A stretch of 64,000 nt of DNA from Aquirickettsiella gammari (GCA_963701065.1 OY969558.1:248001-312000); one strand, 5' to 3'; shown: positions 1 through 8,721, counted from the stretch's first letter. The notes: generated from the letters alone by a model not told the origin. A program made the numbers and translations.

Positions 1-82
1 CGGCAAGAAAAATGCAAAGCACTATCCACAGCGGAGCCAGTGAATTATCGCCAGATTGTTGTTGTTGCGCAGGAGCAGCCAT
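1..82 (-). CDS. icmP: IcmP/DotM-like protein, N-terminus only (cut by window edge)
   Basis: An open frame on the minus strand starts with ATG at 82 and runs off the left edge after 27 codons. It begins MAAPAQQQQSGDNSLAPLWI and continues into a hydrophobic stretch, so it reads as a Gln-rich cytosolic tip followed by a membrane helix. It lies 48 bases downstream of icmQ in the same direction. In Legionella the order is icmR-icmQ-icmP, and IcmP (DotM) is an inner-membrane component of the Dot/Icm type IVB coupling complex. The assignment rests mainly on this position and on the short Gln-rich/transmembrane start. No RBS stands out. The fragment is too short to settle identity alone. Confidence 0.6.
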   Translation of the reverse strand, partial: MAAPAQQQQSGDNSLAPLWIVLCIFLA

Positions 83-130
83 AATAAATTATTTTTTGTT
101 ATTCTCGCATAAAGCTTTTTACGAGCCTGT

Positions 131-700
131 TCAATTTTGCTTAACTAAGAAATTTCTGAGTAATTTATAGTGTCCTGTCGCATGGACTAAACGTATAATA
201 TTCTTAAGCTGTATCGCTGTTTCATTCAAGCGGATCAGCTGTCGACCCTCGCGATCCGTGCGCGCTTGTTCCTCTGAATCGGTGATAATTGCATCCGAGC
301 TTACTTTAACCACCACATAAGCATTGTTCAAATTTCTATCCGTTAAACGAATAGCGGCTTGCACATCAGCCTCATTTCTATAAATAGCTCGCCCCATCGT
401 ATACCTGACTAAGGAGACAACCACTTCCCGCCATTTATGTAAATTGCCACCTTGTGATTGATAAAGCGCAATATAAACCTCGGTACTTTCGCCGCTGTTA
501 TCGCTTAATAAGTCGCTCGCTATTTGCGTATCGTGCTGCTCTAAACCTATTTTAGCCACAAAGTTATCACGCAACTCTTCTAGCTTTTTTTTAATTCCTT
601 TTAGGAATAAATTCGCCTGCCAAGGACCGGCTTCAATCCCTTCATCCAATATTTTCTTTATTTCTAAAGCAATCTTAAGTTCCTGCTCAGTATGAAGCAT
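131..700 (-). CDS. icmQ: Dot/Icm type IVB secretion protein IcmQ
   Basis: The 189-residue product has the usual IcmQ length (about 190). The N-terminal helical part carries the family pattern EAGPW followed by NLFLKGIKKKLEELRDNFVA, which I recognise from Legionella IcmQ (GPW, NFL, KKL, RDRF). The middle and C-terminal part (about residues 70-189) corresponds to the region that folds as an NAD-binding, ADP-ribosyltransferase-like domain in Legionella. IcmQ is a cytosolic and membrane-associating factor of the Dot/Icm system, held by its chaperone IcmR. The gene lies 20 bases after a small ORF in the icmR position and just before the icmP-like gene. A TTGAGG lies upstream of the ATG. This is the strongest evidence that the organism carries a type IVB secretion system. 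Confidence 0.88.
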   Translation of the reverse strand: MLHTEQELKIALEIKKILDEGIEAGPWQANLFLKGIKKKLEELRDNFVAKIGLEQHDTQIASDLLSDNSGESTEVYIALYQSQGGNLHKWREVVVSLVRYTMGRAIYRNEADVQAAIRLTDRNLNNAYVVVKVSSDAIITDSEEQARTDREGRQLIRLNETAIQLKNIIRLVHATGHYKLLRNFLVKQN

Positions 701-720
701 ATTGACTAGGCCTCAAGAGA

Positions 721-939
721 TCAACCACAGTGCAAAATTTGCTTAGGTTCACGAACAACAACTTCAATTCCATCCCGCATCGTGTCTAAACAATTAGCAG
801 CCACGTTCAATGTAGGATTTTGTGGTATTTTTTCACACGCATTGCTAACCTGCTTACTTAAATATTGCAAGCTTCCTAATGTGGTTAACACAACGTCACT
901 AAAATCACTATCTATTCTTTTACCACTAGAAAAAATCAT
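721..939 (-). CDS. Small protein in the icmR position (candidate IcmR functional analogue, FIR)
   Basis: The ORF encodes 72 residues with no family that I recognise. It is predicted mostly helical, with amphipathic stretches around residues 14-35 and 48-62, three Cys and a short C-terminus ending in HCG. It sits directly upstream of icmQ with a 20-base gap, the place occupied in Legionella by icmR and in other Legionellales by fast-evolving FIR genes that are unrelated in sequence but bind IcmQ. An AAGGA lies 12 bases before the ATG, which is a long spacing. The function is inferred from position only. The icmT and icmS genes that precede icmR in Legionella are not upstream here; a methyltransferase gene follows instead. 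Confidence 0.6.
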   Translation of the reverse strand: MIFSSGKRIDSDFSDVVLTTLGSLQYLSKQVSNACEKIPQNPTLNVAANCLDTMRDGIEVVVREPKQILHCG

Positions 940-998
940 GGTTAAACTGGATCCTTAATTTTTAGATTGCTACCCTTTATTCTTCACTGCAAACCAAG

Positions 999-2183
999 CT
1001 ACAAACGGGCCCGCTTATTATAGGTTATAAACCCTTGTAACGGCGATGCCTCATAGCCGCGCGTTAAACCTATTACTTTGATTAACTCCCCCATTTCACT
1101 CGGTGAAGTTAACACATGGACCTGCCGATTTACATCTATGGCTGACAAAGTATCATAACATTTTTCTATCAACGGTAACAAATCATTGTTTATTAAAAAA
1201 GCAGCCAGGGGGGTAAATCCAGCCACGTTTAGGCCGGCTTGAACAGCCGATTGCGCAAGCCGGGTAAAATCGACGGAGGCCGTTATGTCTTGCAAACCGA
1301 TGAGACACAATGGATCGGTATGTGCTAGGTGGCGGTAGTAACACATCAAGGTCCCCTGGCATCTATCTGGGTGGTAATACTCTCGTGCGGGAAAACCGTA
1401 GTCTATAATCAATGCCAGCCCTTGTAGCAGCGCTGAACCCAGCTTGCTTATCCAAGCGTCTAATCGTAAACAAACCTCAGATTCATAGCGATTTACCTCA
1501 CTAAAATAGTTAGCTCTCAAATGATTTAATAGCGCCACCTGATTAAAGTCGCCAGGTTCAATGAAGCGATAGTTAAAATAACCCTTTTCATAACCCACTC
1601 GCACTTCTTGAACGTGATCTTTAGTCCAAAAAAACTTATCAACCGGCAAGGCATCTACCACCTCATTAGCAATCATAACCCCTTTTAGCGGGGATAGGGG
1701 CCAGTCATCTAACCAATGAATACGTGTTAATAAATGAGGAATGCGTTTTTGCAGCAGGTCTTGCTGACGTGCTTTGAGCGTAGGGCTAATTTCTAAAATC
1801 TTATATTGCTCCGGCAAGCAATTTTCTTTTTCTAAACACAACAATAGATCGACGGCTAACTGACCAGTGCCCGCCCCTATTTCTAAAATATCAGCACTGC
1901 CTAAATCTGCAAAAACCTGCTGGCATTGACGTGCGATGCATTGCGCAAACAAAGGTGAGATCTCGGGTGCCGTTATAAAATCACCCGTTTTACCCAATTT
2001 ATCCAAAGCGGCTGTATAATATCCTCGCTGTGGCTCGTATAATGCCAATTCCATAAAACGTGAAAAGCTTATCGACCCAGTTGCTTGTTGCGTTATTTCT
2101 TCGCTGATCAATTGACTTAATTGTTCACTTTGCGCCTGCATTGCAGCGGTTGGAATAGGTAGACCAGTGGGTATTTTTATCAT
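999..2183 (-). CDS. Class I SAM-dependent methyltransferase, MidA/NDUFAF7 family
   Basis: The 394-residue product has the SAM-binding motif ILEIGAGTGQLA near residue 100 and the family-typical ANEVVDALPV block near residue 175. This is the COG1565 family, whose mitochondrial member NDUFAF7 methylates an arginine of a complex I subunit; the bacterial target is not established. The open frame extends upstream to 2276 but there it would overlap the divergent reductase gene, so I chose the ATG at 2183 (MIKIPTGL), which leaves a 25-base divergent gap. The gene is followed on the same strand by the icm genes, with 59 bases between. Confidence 0.82.
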   Translation of the reverse strand: MIKIPTGLPIPTAAMQAQSEQLSQLISEEITQQATGSISFSRFMELALYEPQRGYYTAALDKLGKTGDFITAPEISPLFAQCIARQCQQVFADLGSADILEIGAGTGQLAVDLLLCLEKENCLPEQYKILEISPTLKARQQDLLQKRIPHLLTRIHWLDDWPLSPLKGVMIANEVVDALPVDKFFWTKDHVQEVRVGYEKGYFNYRFIEPGDFNQVALLNHLRANYFSEVNRYESEVCLRLDAWISKLGSALLQGLALIIDYGFPAREYYHPDRCQGTLMCYYRHLAHTDPLCLIGLQDITASVDFTRLAQSAVQAGLNVAGFTPLAAFLINNDLLPLIEKCYDTLSAIDVNRQVHVLTSPSEMGELIKVIGLTRGYEASPLQGFITYNKRARL

Positions 2184-2208
2184 TGTTGCATAACTCAAGG
2201 TAAAGCCA

Positions 2209-2964
2209 ATGCCAGATTCTAAAACAAATATCCAGGTAGTCCTAATAACTGGGGCCGCAAAACGGGTCGGCGCCACTATTGCGCGCCACTGCCATCATCT
2301 TGGAATGCGTGTAGCGATTCACTACCGAGAATCAGCACAGGCGGCTCTATCCCTATGCCAAACCTTCAATCAACAACGCGCTAATTCCGCGCTTGCCTTA
2401 GCTGCAGACTTAAAAGACACCCCTAAGCTAGAAAATTTAGTGGCGGCGGTAATAAAAGAATGGGGCCAACTCGATGTATTAATCAATAATGCTTCCAGCT
2501 TTTATCCCGTTCCTTTTGCTAAAGTAACACCTAGCGTATGGGAAGATCTTATCGCCAGCAATTTAAAAGGCCCTTTTTTTTTATCCCAGCTCGCTGCCCC
2601 TTATCTCAAAGCGCAAAAAGGCTGCATTATCAACCTGGTTGATATTCAAGCACAACGCCCCTTGAAAAATTATTCAGTTTACTGTATCGCTAAAGCGGGA
2701 TGTGTGATGTTAACTAAAAGCTTGGCCAAAGAGCTAGGGCCCGAGATAAGAGTCAATGCGATAGCCCCAGGCATCGTTCTCTGGCCCGATGATGAAACAG
2801 AATTCAATGAAACTTTACGTCAAAAAATTATCGCAAAAAATGCCTTAAAGCGCGCTGGAACCCCGCAGGATATCGCAAATACGGTGGCTTTTTTAATTCA
2901 AAATGCGGATTTTATCACCGGTCAGATTATTGCCGTAGATGGAGGACGATCACTGGGCTATTAA
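2209..2964 (+). CDS. Pteridine reductase, FolM/PTR1-type short-chain dehydrogenase
   Basis: The 251-residue product is a classical-size SDR. The dinucleotide-binding motif is TGAAKRVG (residues 14-21), the NNAS motif is at 93-96, and the catalytic pair is Tyr158 and Lys162. The third catalytic residue is Asp145 in INLVDIQ, not Ser, 13 residues before the Tyr. This is the spacing and substitution of Leishmania PTR1 (Asp181/Tyr194), which points to reduction of dihydro- to tetrahydropteridine or folate with NADPH rather than a generic SDR activity. An AAGG lies nine bases before the ATG. The gene is divergent from the methyltransferase gene, so the two share a very short promoter region. Confidence 0.82.
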   Translation: MPDSKTNIQVVLITGAAKRVGATIARHCHHLGMRVAIHYRESAQAALSLCQTFNQQRANSALALAADLKDTPKLENLVAAVIKEWGQLDVLINNASSFYPVPFAKVTPSVWEDLIASNLKGPFFLSQLAAPYLKAQKGCIINLVDIQAQRPLKNYSVYCIAKAGCVMLTKSLAKELGPEIRVNAIAPGIVLWPDDETEFNETLRQKIIAKNALKRAGTPQDIANTVAFLIQNADFITGQIIAVDGGRSLGY

Positions 2965-3312
2965 TCGTAGCGACATAAACGCTTAATGAAGAGAGAGAGA
3001 GAGAGAGAAAAAAAAACATACCTTAATAAAAAAAGCCCCGTCAGTGTCTTAATTTACTTGAATGCGATAATATTATAGTGGTGATTTGTGATGCACTTTA
3101 GGCTTCCTGCACAAGGCAGGCTTGCACACCATGCTTCAAGACTATCTCCAACCTTTTAGGATCAAACTTCAAGCGCAATCTAACGGAACTTTCATAGTGA
3201 AGTGTAGACCTTGATCTTTAAAATGCAAGTTGGTAGAAAAAACCCACCGTGTTCAGCGAATTTATTAGCGACTATCGCGAGCTCAGTGGCAATAATCGTT
3301 GTTTTTTTTTAA
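2965..3312. other. Non-coding stretch between reductase gene and SUF operon
   Basis: I see no convincing gene here. It holds a GA microsatellite with an A-run (2991-3016) and a small inverted repeat, CCTGC at 3106-3110 and GCAGG at 3116-3120 with a 5-base loop. No tRNA-like or tandem-repeat structure beyond the microsatellite was found by eye. Confidence 0.5.
2991..3016. repeat. (GA)9 microsatellite followed by A9
   Basis: Nine perfect GA dinucleotides at 2991-3008 run into nine A residues at 3008-3016, 26 bases after the stop of the pteridine reductase gene. The tract is non-coding on both strands. Such tracts are prone to slippage, so its length may vary between strains. Confidence 0.9.
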
Positions 3313-3338
3313 GAATAGGACTAGAATAGTCCCATTTA
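3313..3338 (+). promoter_or_regulatory. IscR type 1-like operator upstream of the SUF operon
   Basis: The perfect inverted repeat GGACTA-GAA-TAGTCC occupies 3318-3332, 34 bases before the regulator ATG. Its core GACTAGAATAGTC fits the published IscR type 1 core GACT-R-WWW-Y-AGTC at 12 of 13 positions; the only mismatch is a G in the W triplet. IscR-family proteins bind such sites as [2Fe-2S] dimers. The first gene of the operon encodes an Rrf2/IscR-family protein with three spaced Cys, so autoregulation of the whole operon in response to Fe-S status is likely. Confidence 0.72.
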
Positions 3339-3366
3339 ACAAATTCGAGCTAGTGCTAGTATTATT

Positions 3367-3840
3367 ATGTTACGACTTAGCAAACTGACTGATTATGCCA
3401 TTGTAATTATGGCCTATCTAGCCCAGCATCCTGGACTCGCAATTAATGCTAAAACCATTGCCGAACACACCGGGATTGCCCTACCCACCGCGAGCAAGTT
3501 ATTAAAACGCTTAAGCCATGATCAGCTACTTTTCGCCAATCGTGGTGTTAAAGGGGGTTATCAACTGGCTTTACTGGCTACTGATATTTCACTTGGACAA
3601 CTCATTCAAACCTTAGAGGGTCAAATTGCTTTAACCGAATGTAACCATACGGCATTACAGTGTACGCTAGAAAGACAGTGTACGATTCGTGATAACTGGC
3701 GTAGGATTGGCGCCTTTATTCAAAATACCTTGATGCAGATTAGCCTGGCGGATCTTATCTCGCCTCTTAATTTAATGCAATTAGAAGCCTTGCTAAAAAC
3801 AACTCAACCTCTCCATTTTGTGCCCGAGAATACCCCATGA
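3367..3840 (+). CDS. Rrf2-family SUF system regulator (IscR/SufR-like)
   Basis: The 157-residue product has an N-terminal winged helix-turn-helix (about residues 1-70, with TASKLLKRLS as the recognition-helix region and the family motif GVKGGYQLA) and a Cys cluster at Cys92, Cys99 and Cys105. E. coli IscR uses Cys92, Cys98 and Cys104 plus His107 for its [2Fe-2S] cluster, so cluster binding is likely, with one residue more between the first two Cys. Genes of this type lead SUF operons in Legionella, Xanthomonas and relatives. The stop overlaps the sufB start by 4 bases (ATGA). A palindromic IscR-type site lies directly upstream. Confidence 0.88.
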   Translation: MLRLSKLTDYAIVIMAYLAQHPGLAINAKTIAEHTGIALPTASKLLKRLSHDQLLFANRGVKGGYQLALLATDISLGQLIQTLEGQIALTECNHTALQCTLERQCTIRDNWRRIGAFIQNTLMQISLADLISPLNLMQLEALLKTTQPLHFVPENTP

Positions 3841-5279
3841 CACAAGCAGTTTTAGACCAATTATTACAACAAGATTATCAACATGGCTTTGTCAGTGATA
3901 TCGAGTCTGAGACGCTCGCTTGTGGATTAAATGAAGCGGTAATACGCCATATTTCAACTAAAAAAAATGAACCTGAATTTTTATTGGCATGGCGTTTAAA
4001 AGCTTATCATCACTGGCTAACCTTAACAGAGCCGCATTGGGCGGATCATCTCCACTATCCCCCGATCGATTATCAAGCGATTAGTTATTATTCGGCGCCT
4101 AAACTAAAAAAACAATTAAAAAGCTTACAAGAAGTCGATCCAGACATATTACGTGTCTACAATAAGCTAGGTATCTCACTGCAAGAACAAGAGTTATTAG
4201 CCGGCGTTGCCGTTGATGCCGTGTTTGATAGTGTTTCCGTTGCAACCACTTTTAAAGAAAAGTTGCACAGCATGGGGATATTATTTTGTTCTTTTTCAGA
4301 AGCGGTACAAACGTACCCGGAACTTATAAAAAAATATTTAGGTACTGTGGTTCCTTATACCGATAATTTTTATGCCTGCTTAAATGCCGCTGTATTTACC
4401 GATGGTTCGTTTTGCTATATCCCACCGGGTGTCCGCTGCCCGATGGAATTATCCACCTACTTTCGTATTAATGCCGCCAATACCGGACAATTTGAACGTA
4501 CCTTGATCATCGCCGATGAATCAAGTTACGTGAGTTACTTAGAGGGTTGCACAGCACCACAACGCGACGAAAATCAATTACATGCCGCTGTGGTCGAATT
4601 AATTGCCTTAGATAATGCACAAATCAAATATTCAACCGTACAAAACTGGTATCCCGGTGATAAAGAAGGAAAAGGTGGTATTTATAACTTCGTCACTAAA
4701 CGCGGACATTGTCGTGGAAGCCATGCGAAAATATCTTGGACCCAAGTAGAAACCGGTTCAGCTATTACCTGGAAATATCCCAGTGTTATTCTTCAAGGCG
4801 ATCATTCTGTCGGCGAGTTTTATTCACTGGCGCTGACAAATCATAGACAACAAGCGGATACAGGAACCAAAATGATTCATATTGGTAAAAACAGTAAAAG
4901 TACCATTTTATCGAAAGGAATTAGCGCAGGTCATGGACAAAACAGCTACCGCGGTTTGGTCAGAATATCAGCCACGGCAGAAAATGCACGTAATTATACT
5001 CAATGTGATTCACTACTGATTGGCGGTCATTGTAGCGCGCATACTTTTCCTTCGATTGAAGTCAAAAATAAAACAGCACAAGTAGAACACGAAGCTTCTG
5101 CAACTAAAATTAGTGAGGAGCAACTTTTTTATTGTTTACAACGCGGTTTAGACGCCGAAGCCGCGCTTTCACTGATTGTGAATGGTTTTTGTAAGGCTGT
5201 ATTTAAAGAATTGCCGATGGAATTTGCCGTCGAAGCGCAAAAATTACTCGGAATTAGTTTAGAAGGGAGTATTGGCTAG
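3837..5279 (+). CDS. sufB: Fe-S cluster assembly scaffold protein SufB
   Basis: The 480-residue product is full length for SufB. The C-terminal core is very well kept: HCSAHTFPSIEVKNKTAQ contains the Cys used for cluster assembly in E. coli SufB (Cys405 region), followed by EHEA, LFYCLQRGLD and the end motif NGFCKAVFKELPMEFA. SufB forms the SufBC2D complex, where the nascent Fe-S cluster is built between SufB and SufD at the expense of ATP hydrolysis by SufC. The gene is translationally coupled to the regulator by a 4-base overlap and is followed by sufC 99 bases later. Confidence 0.96.
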   Translation: MTQAVLDQLLQQDYQHGFVSDIESETLACGLNEAVIRHISTKKNEPEFLLAWRLKAYHHWLTLTEPHWADHLHYPPIDYQAISYYSAPKLKKQLKSLQEVDPDILRVYNKLGISLQEQELLAGVAVDAVFDSVSVATTFKEKLHSMGILFCSFSEAVQTYPELIKKYLGTVVPYTDNFYACLNAAVFTDGSFCYIPPGVRCPMELSTYFRINAANTGQFERTLIIADESSYVSYLEGCTAPQRDENQLHAAVVELIALDNAQIKYSTVQNWYPGDKEGKGGIYNFVTKRGHCRGSHAKISWTQVETGSAITWKYPSVILQGDHSVGEFYSLALTNHRQQADTGTKMIHIGKNSKSTILSKGISAGHGQNSYRGLVRISATAENARNYTQCDSLLIGGHCSAHTFPSIEVKNKTAQVEHEASATKISEEQLFYCLQRGLDAEAALSLIVNGFCKAVFKELPMEFAVEAQKLLGISLEGSIG

Positions 5280-5378
5280 GATCACTTGTCGTTGCAAGTA
5301 AAAGTTTTTAAAATTAAACCCACGGACTATCGCACAGATAAGAATAGATTAGATAATAACTTATTAATAAAGAAAAAT

Positions 5379-6134
5379 ATGTTAACGATACAAAACCTAC
5401 AGGTACAAATTGATAACAAACCCTTATTGCGAGGTATTAACCTTGAGATAAAACCAGGTGAGATACACGCTATCATGGGCCCTAATGGCTCAGGAAAGAG
5501 TACATTAGCCAATGTACTCGCCGGACGCAGCGACTATCTTGTTACTGAGGGTGAAATCCGCTATTTGGAGCAAGATTTATTAAGCCTTGCTCCCGAACTA
5601 CGTGCACAAAAGGGATTATTTTTAGCTTTTCAATACCCGGTCGAAATTCCCGGGGTAAATAATGTATATTTGTTGAAGGCTTCTTTAAATGCTATTCGCA
5701 AAGCACGTGGTCAAACTGAACTCGACGCCATGGATTTTTTAAAACTCGTCAAAGAAAAATTAAGTGCGGTCGAAATGGATGAAGATTTCCTGTATCGCTC
5801 TGTCAATACAGGGTTTTCCGGCGGTGAAAAAAAGCGTAATGAAATTCTACAAATGCTGCTTTTAGAACCTAAATTAGCCATACTAGACGAAACTGATTCG
5901 GGTTTAGATATCGACGCTTTAAGGATAGTCGCCAATGGTGTCAATCGTCTCGCTGCGCCGGAACGTTCCATGTTGCTGATTACCCATTATCAACGTTTGC
6001 TCGATTATATTAAACCCGACTATGTGCACATACTTGCCGGTGGAAAAATTATTCGTTCTGGTGATTTTTCTTTGGCGCAAACACTGGAAAAAGAAGGTTA
6101 TACCTCTATCTTACAAGAAGAATCTTTGGTCTAA
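5379..6134 (+). CDS. sufC: Fe-S cluster assembly ATPase SufC
   Basis: The 251-residue product is an ABC-type ATPase with Walker A GPNGSGKS, signature FSGGEKKR, Walker B LAILDETDSGLD and the H-loop LLITHYQ. The ETDSGLD wording is typical of SufC. The open frame extends 31 codons upstream to 5286, but homologues begin at MLTIQNLQV, so I chose the ATG at 5379; the extra segment is basic and unrelated. No strong RBS precedes this ATG (AAAGAAAAAT), so translation may depend on coupling with sufB. SufC powers the SufBCD scaffold. Confidence 0.95.
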   Translation: MLTIQNLQVQIDNKPLLRGINLEIKPGEIHAIMGPNGSGKSTLANVLAGRSDYLVTEGEIRYLEQDLLSLAPELRAQKGLFLAFQYPVEIPGVNNVYLLKASLNAIRKARGQTELDAMDFLKLVKEKLSAVEMDEDFLYRSVNTGFSGGEKKRNEILQMLLLEPKLAILDETDSGLDIDALRIVANGVNRLAAPERSMLLITHYQRLLDYIKPDYVHILAGGKIIRSGDFSLAQTLEKEGYTSILQEESLV

Positions 6135-6138
6135 AATA

Positions 6139-7485
6139 ATGTTAAATAATAAAATAAATAAGGATGTGGCTGCCATTGTACACTATCGCAGCGAATACCT
6201 ACGTGTAGAAAAAAATCTAGCCGGTAACACGCTAACAGCCCTACAAGATCTACGCCTAGCGGCGCTAGAAGAATTTTCCCGTACTGGTTTTCCGAGTAAA
6301 AAGCAAGAAGATTGGAAATATACCTCTTTAACCGCTTTAGGCGAGACGCCGTTTTCTTTTCAGCCGGTGCTCAGCCAATTAAATAACGCGACACAAACAA
6401 GGCTTGAACAATTGGCCACAAGCTATCGTTTAGTCTTCATTAATGGTCTGTTTGCCAAACATTTATCCACCTTAGCCATTTTGCCCCATCATGGCATGAT
6501 GACTCACTTTGCCGGTATGCTCGAGCATCATCCAGAACAATTATTTGCACACTGGCAGCCTAAAGATACGATTGAAAAAAACAGTTTTGTTCATTTAAAT
6601 ACCGCCTTTATGCACGACGGTGCTTACATTTATTTACCCGCTAATACGCAATTACAATCACCGATAGAGCTTTTATTTATACAGACCGGCGAACAGGAAC
6701 AATTCATTCCGCTGCGTAATATCATCATTGCAGAAGAAAATAGTCATGCGATTATCGTTGAAAAATATATCCCTGCGCAGAAAAATAGTGCACAGTATTT
6801 TACTAGCACTGTCACAGAATGTACTCTTGCTCCGCACAGTCACGTTCAGCATTACAAATACATCAGCGAAGGCGAAAAAGCCCTGCATATTGGCAATCTC
6901 TCGGCAACACAGCAGAAAAACAGTCAATTCGCTGCTTATTCGCTCGCTTTAAGCGCAGCTTTAATACGGAGTGATGTGCACATCAAATTGTTGCAGCCTG
7001 ATGCACAGTGCCAATTAAAAGGCCTTTATTACGCAACTGAGCAGCAACAAATCGATCATCATACGGTCGTTGATCATGTCAGCCCACATACAAGGAGTGA
7101 AGCATTTTATAAGGGGGTTAGCGATGCTAAGGCGCGTGCGGTATTTAATGGCAAAGTCATCGTTCGTTCACAAGCGATTAAAAGTAAGGCGCAACAACTG
7201 AATAAAAATTTATTATTGTCATCACACGCTGAAATTAATAGCAAACCGCAGCTAGAGATATTTACCGATGATATCCAATGTACTCACGGCACGAGTATCG
7301 CTCAACTCGATAAAGAAGCCTTATTTTATTTGCAGACCCGCGGCCTGACCGCTGTACAAGCCAGTGAAGTATTAATTTTAGCCTTTATTCAAGACATTTT
7401 ACAACAAATGCCTTTGTTTAATGACGAGGTTTCCTTAGCACAGCACTTAAAAAATAAATGGGTGAATGCGGATGTATTCGTTTGA
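6139..7485 (+). CDS. sufD: Fe-S cluster assembly protein SufD
   Basis: The 448-residue product matches SufD. The N-terminal part has KKQEDWKYTSL, a family hallmark, and the beta-helix core leads to FNGKVIVRSQA and DIQCTHGTS, which holds the His that pairs with the SufB Cys in cluster assembly in E. coli. The C-terminal LFYLQTRGL is also conserved. I placed the start at the ATG at 6139, 4 bases after the sufC stop; the upstream in-frame extension to 6022 lies entirely inside sufC. The gene overlaps sufS by 20 bases. Confidence 0.94.
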   Translation: MLNNKINKDVAAIVHYRSEYLRVEKNLAGNTLTALQDLRLAALEEFSRTGFPSKKQEDWKYTSLTALGETPFSFQPVLSQLNNATQTRLEQLATSYRLVFINGLFAKHLSTLAILPHHGMMTHFAGMLEHHPEQLFAHWQPKDTIEKNSFVHLNTAFMHDGAYIYLPANTQLQSPIELLFIQTGEQEQFIPLRNIIIAEENSHAIIVEKYIPAQKNSAQYFTSTVTECTLAPHSHVQHYKYISEGEKALHIGNLSATQQKNSQFAAYSLALSAALIRSDVHIKLLQPDAQCQLKGLYYATEQQQIDHHTVVDHVSPHTRSEAFYKGVSDAKARAVFNGKVIVRSQAIKSKAQQLNKNLLLSSHAEINSKPQLEIFTDDIQCTHGTSIAQLDKEALFYLQTRGLTAVQASEVLILAFIQDILQQMPLFNDEVSLAQHLKNKWVNADVFV

Positions 7486-8719
7486 TTTAAAAAAAATAAG
7501 ACAAGATTTTCCTATCTTACAACAACAGATCAAAGCCAAGCCTTTAGTTTATCTGGATAATGCGGCAAGTACGCAGAAGCCCAAATCGGTCATCGAGCGT
7601 TTACAACATTTTTATCGTTGTGAATACAGCAATGTTCATCGAGGTATCCATACTTTGAGTGAATTAGCAACTGAAGCGTTTGAACACAGCCGCGAAAAGA
7701 TCCAGCAATTTATCAATGCCAAATATTTTTCTGAAATTATCTTCGTTCGCGGGACTACTGAAGCGATTAATTTAGTGGCACAAAGTTATGGATTGAGCCA
7801 GATCAAAGCCGGTGACGAAATTATTATTTCGCATATGGAACACCATGCCAATATCGTTCCTTGGCAAATTTTATCGGCACAAACCGGCGCTGTACTTAAA
7901 GTCATTCCTATCAATGACGCGGGCGAGCTCATATTGGAAGAATATCAACGTTTACTCAATGTCAAAACTAAATTAGTCGCTGTTTGTCATATTTCGAATA
8001 CCCTAGGGACAATCAATCCTATTCAAAAGATTATTGATTATGCACATGCCAATAGTGCCGACACCAAGGTATTAATTGATGGGGCACAGGCAGTTGCCCA
8101 CCAAAAAATTGACGTCCAGGCCTTAGATTGTGATTTCTATGTCTTTTCAGGACATAAACTTTTTGGCCCTACTGGCATTGGGGTATTGTATGGGAAACAA
8201 GCCTTATTAACGGCGATGCCACCTTATCAAGCAGGCGGCAGCATGATCACAGAAGTCAGCCTTGAAAAAAGCAGTTATCGCGAACCGCCGTATAAATTTG
8301 AGGCGGGCACACCGCATATTGCCGGTGCTATTGGTTTAGCTGCGAGTATTGACTATCTCAATCAACTGGATTTTGCGGCCTTACAAGCACATGAAAAGGC
8401 TTTATTGAACTACGCAACTGCACAATTACAAGACATTGCTGGATTACGCTTAATAGGCACCGCAGCAGAAAAAGCCGCTATTTTAAACTTTACGGTGAAT
8501 GATTCGCGCGGTGTACGCATCCATGGACATGATATGAGCGACGTGTTAAATGCCGAAGTAGGTGTGGCGGTACGTGCTGGCCAACATTGTACAATGCCTC
8601 TAATGCAGCGCTTTAATGTCGATTCTACCGTACGCGCTTCTTTAGCTTTTTATAATAGTAAAGAAGATATCGATGCCCTAATAAGCGGTTTACACACTTT
8701 AAAGCAACTTTTTAATTAA
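7466..8719 (+). CDS. sufS: Cysteine desulfurase SufS
   Basis: The 417-residue product is a type II cysteine desulfurase. YLDNAASTQKP near residue 30 is the family N-terminal motif, the PLP lysine is in FSGHKLFGPTG, and the persulfide-forming Cys is in VRAGQHCTMPLM. It takes sulfur from L-cysteine and passes it on, here probably to the SufU-like protein encoded next, because no sufE is present in the operon. Two start codons are possible, ATG at 7466 or at 7472; both lie inside the end of sufD. Confidence 0.95.
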   Translation: MRMYSFDLKKIRQDFPILQQQIKAKPLVYLDNAASTQKPKSVIERLQHFYRCEYSNVHRGIHTLSELATEAFEHSREKIQQFINAKYFSEIIFVRGTTEAINLVAQSYGLSQIKAGDEIIISHMEHHANIVPWQILSAQTGAVLKVIPINDAGELILEEYQRLLNVKTKLVAVCHISNTLGTINPIQKIIDYAHANSADTKVLIDGAQAVAHQKIDVQALDCDFYVFSGHKLFGPTGIGVLYGKQALLTAMPPYQAGGSMITEVSLEKSSYREPPYKFEAGTPHIAGAIGLAASIDYLNQLDFAALQAHEKALLNYATAQLQDIAGLRLIGTAAEKAAILNFTVNDSRGVRIHGHDMSDVLNAEVGVAVRAGQHCTMPLMQRFNVDSTVRASLAFYNSKEDIDALISGLHTLKQLFN

Positions 8720-8721
8720 TC

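Noticed and set aside
2184..2276. N-terminal extension of the MidA-like methyltransferase
   Set aside because: It would run through the start of the divergent pteridine reductase gene, and homologues begin after it.
3021..3300. Possible tRNA or small RNA before the SUF operon
   Set aside because: Only one small hairpin is present; no cloverleaf, anticodon arm or rho-independent terminator was found by eye.
5286..5378. N-terminal extension of SufC
   Set aside because: The 31 extra residues are unlike any SufC and no RBS precedes them; the family start is at 5379.
5711..5971. 86-residue minus-strand ORF inside sufC
   Set aside because: It is fully contained in a well-supported gene and has no family match.
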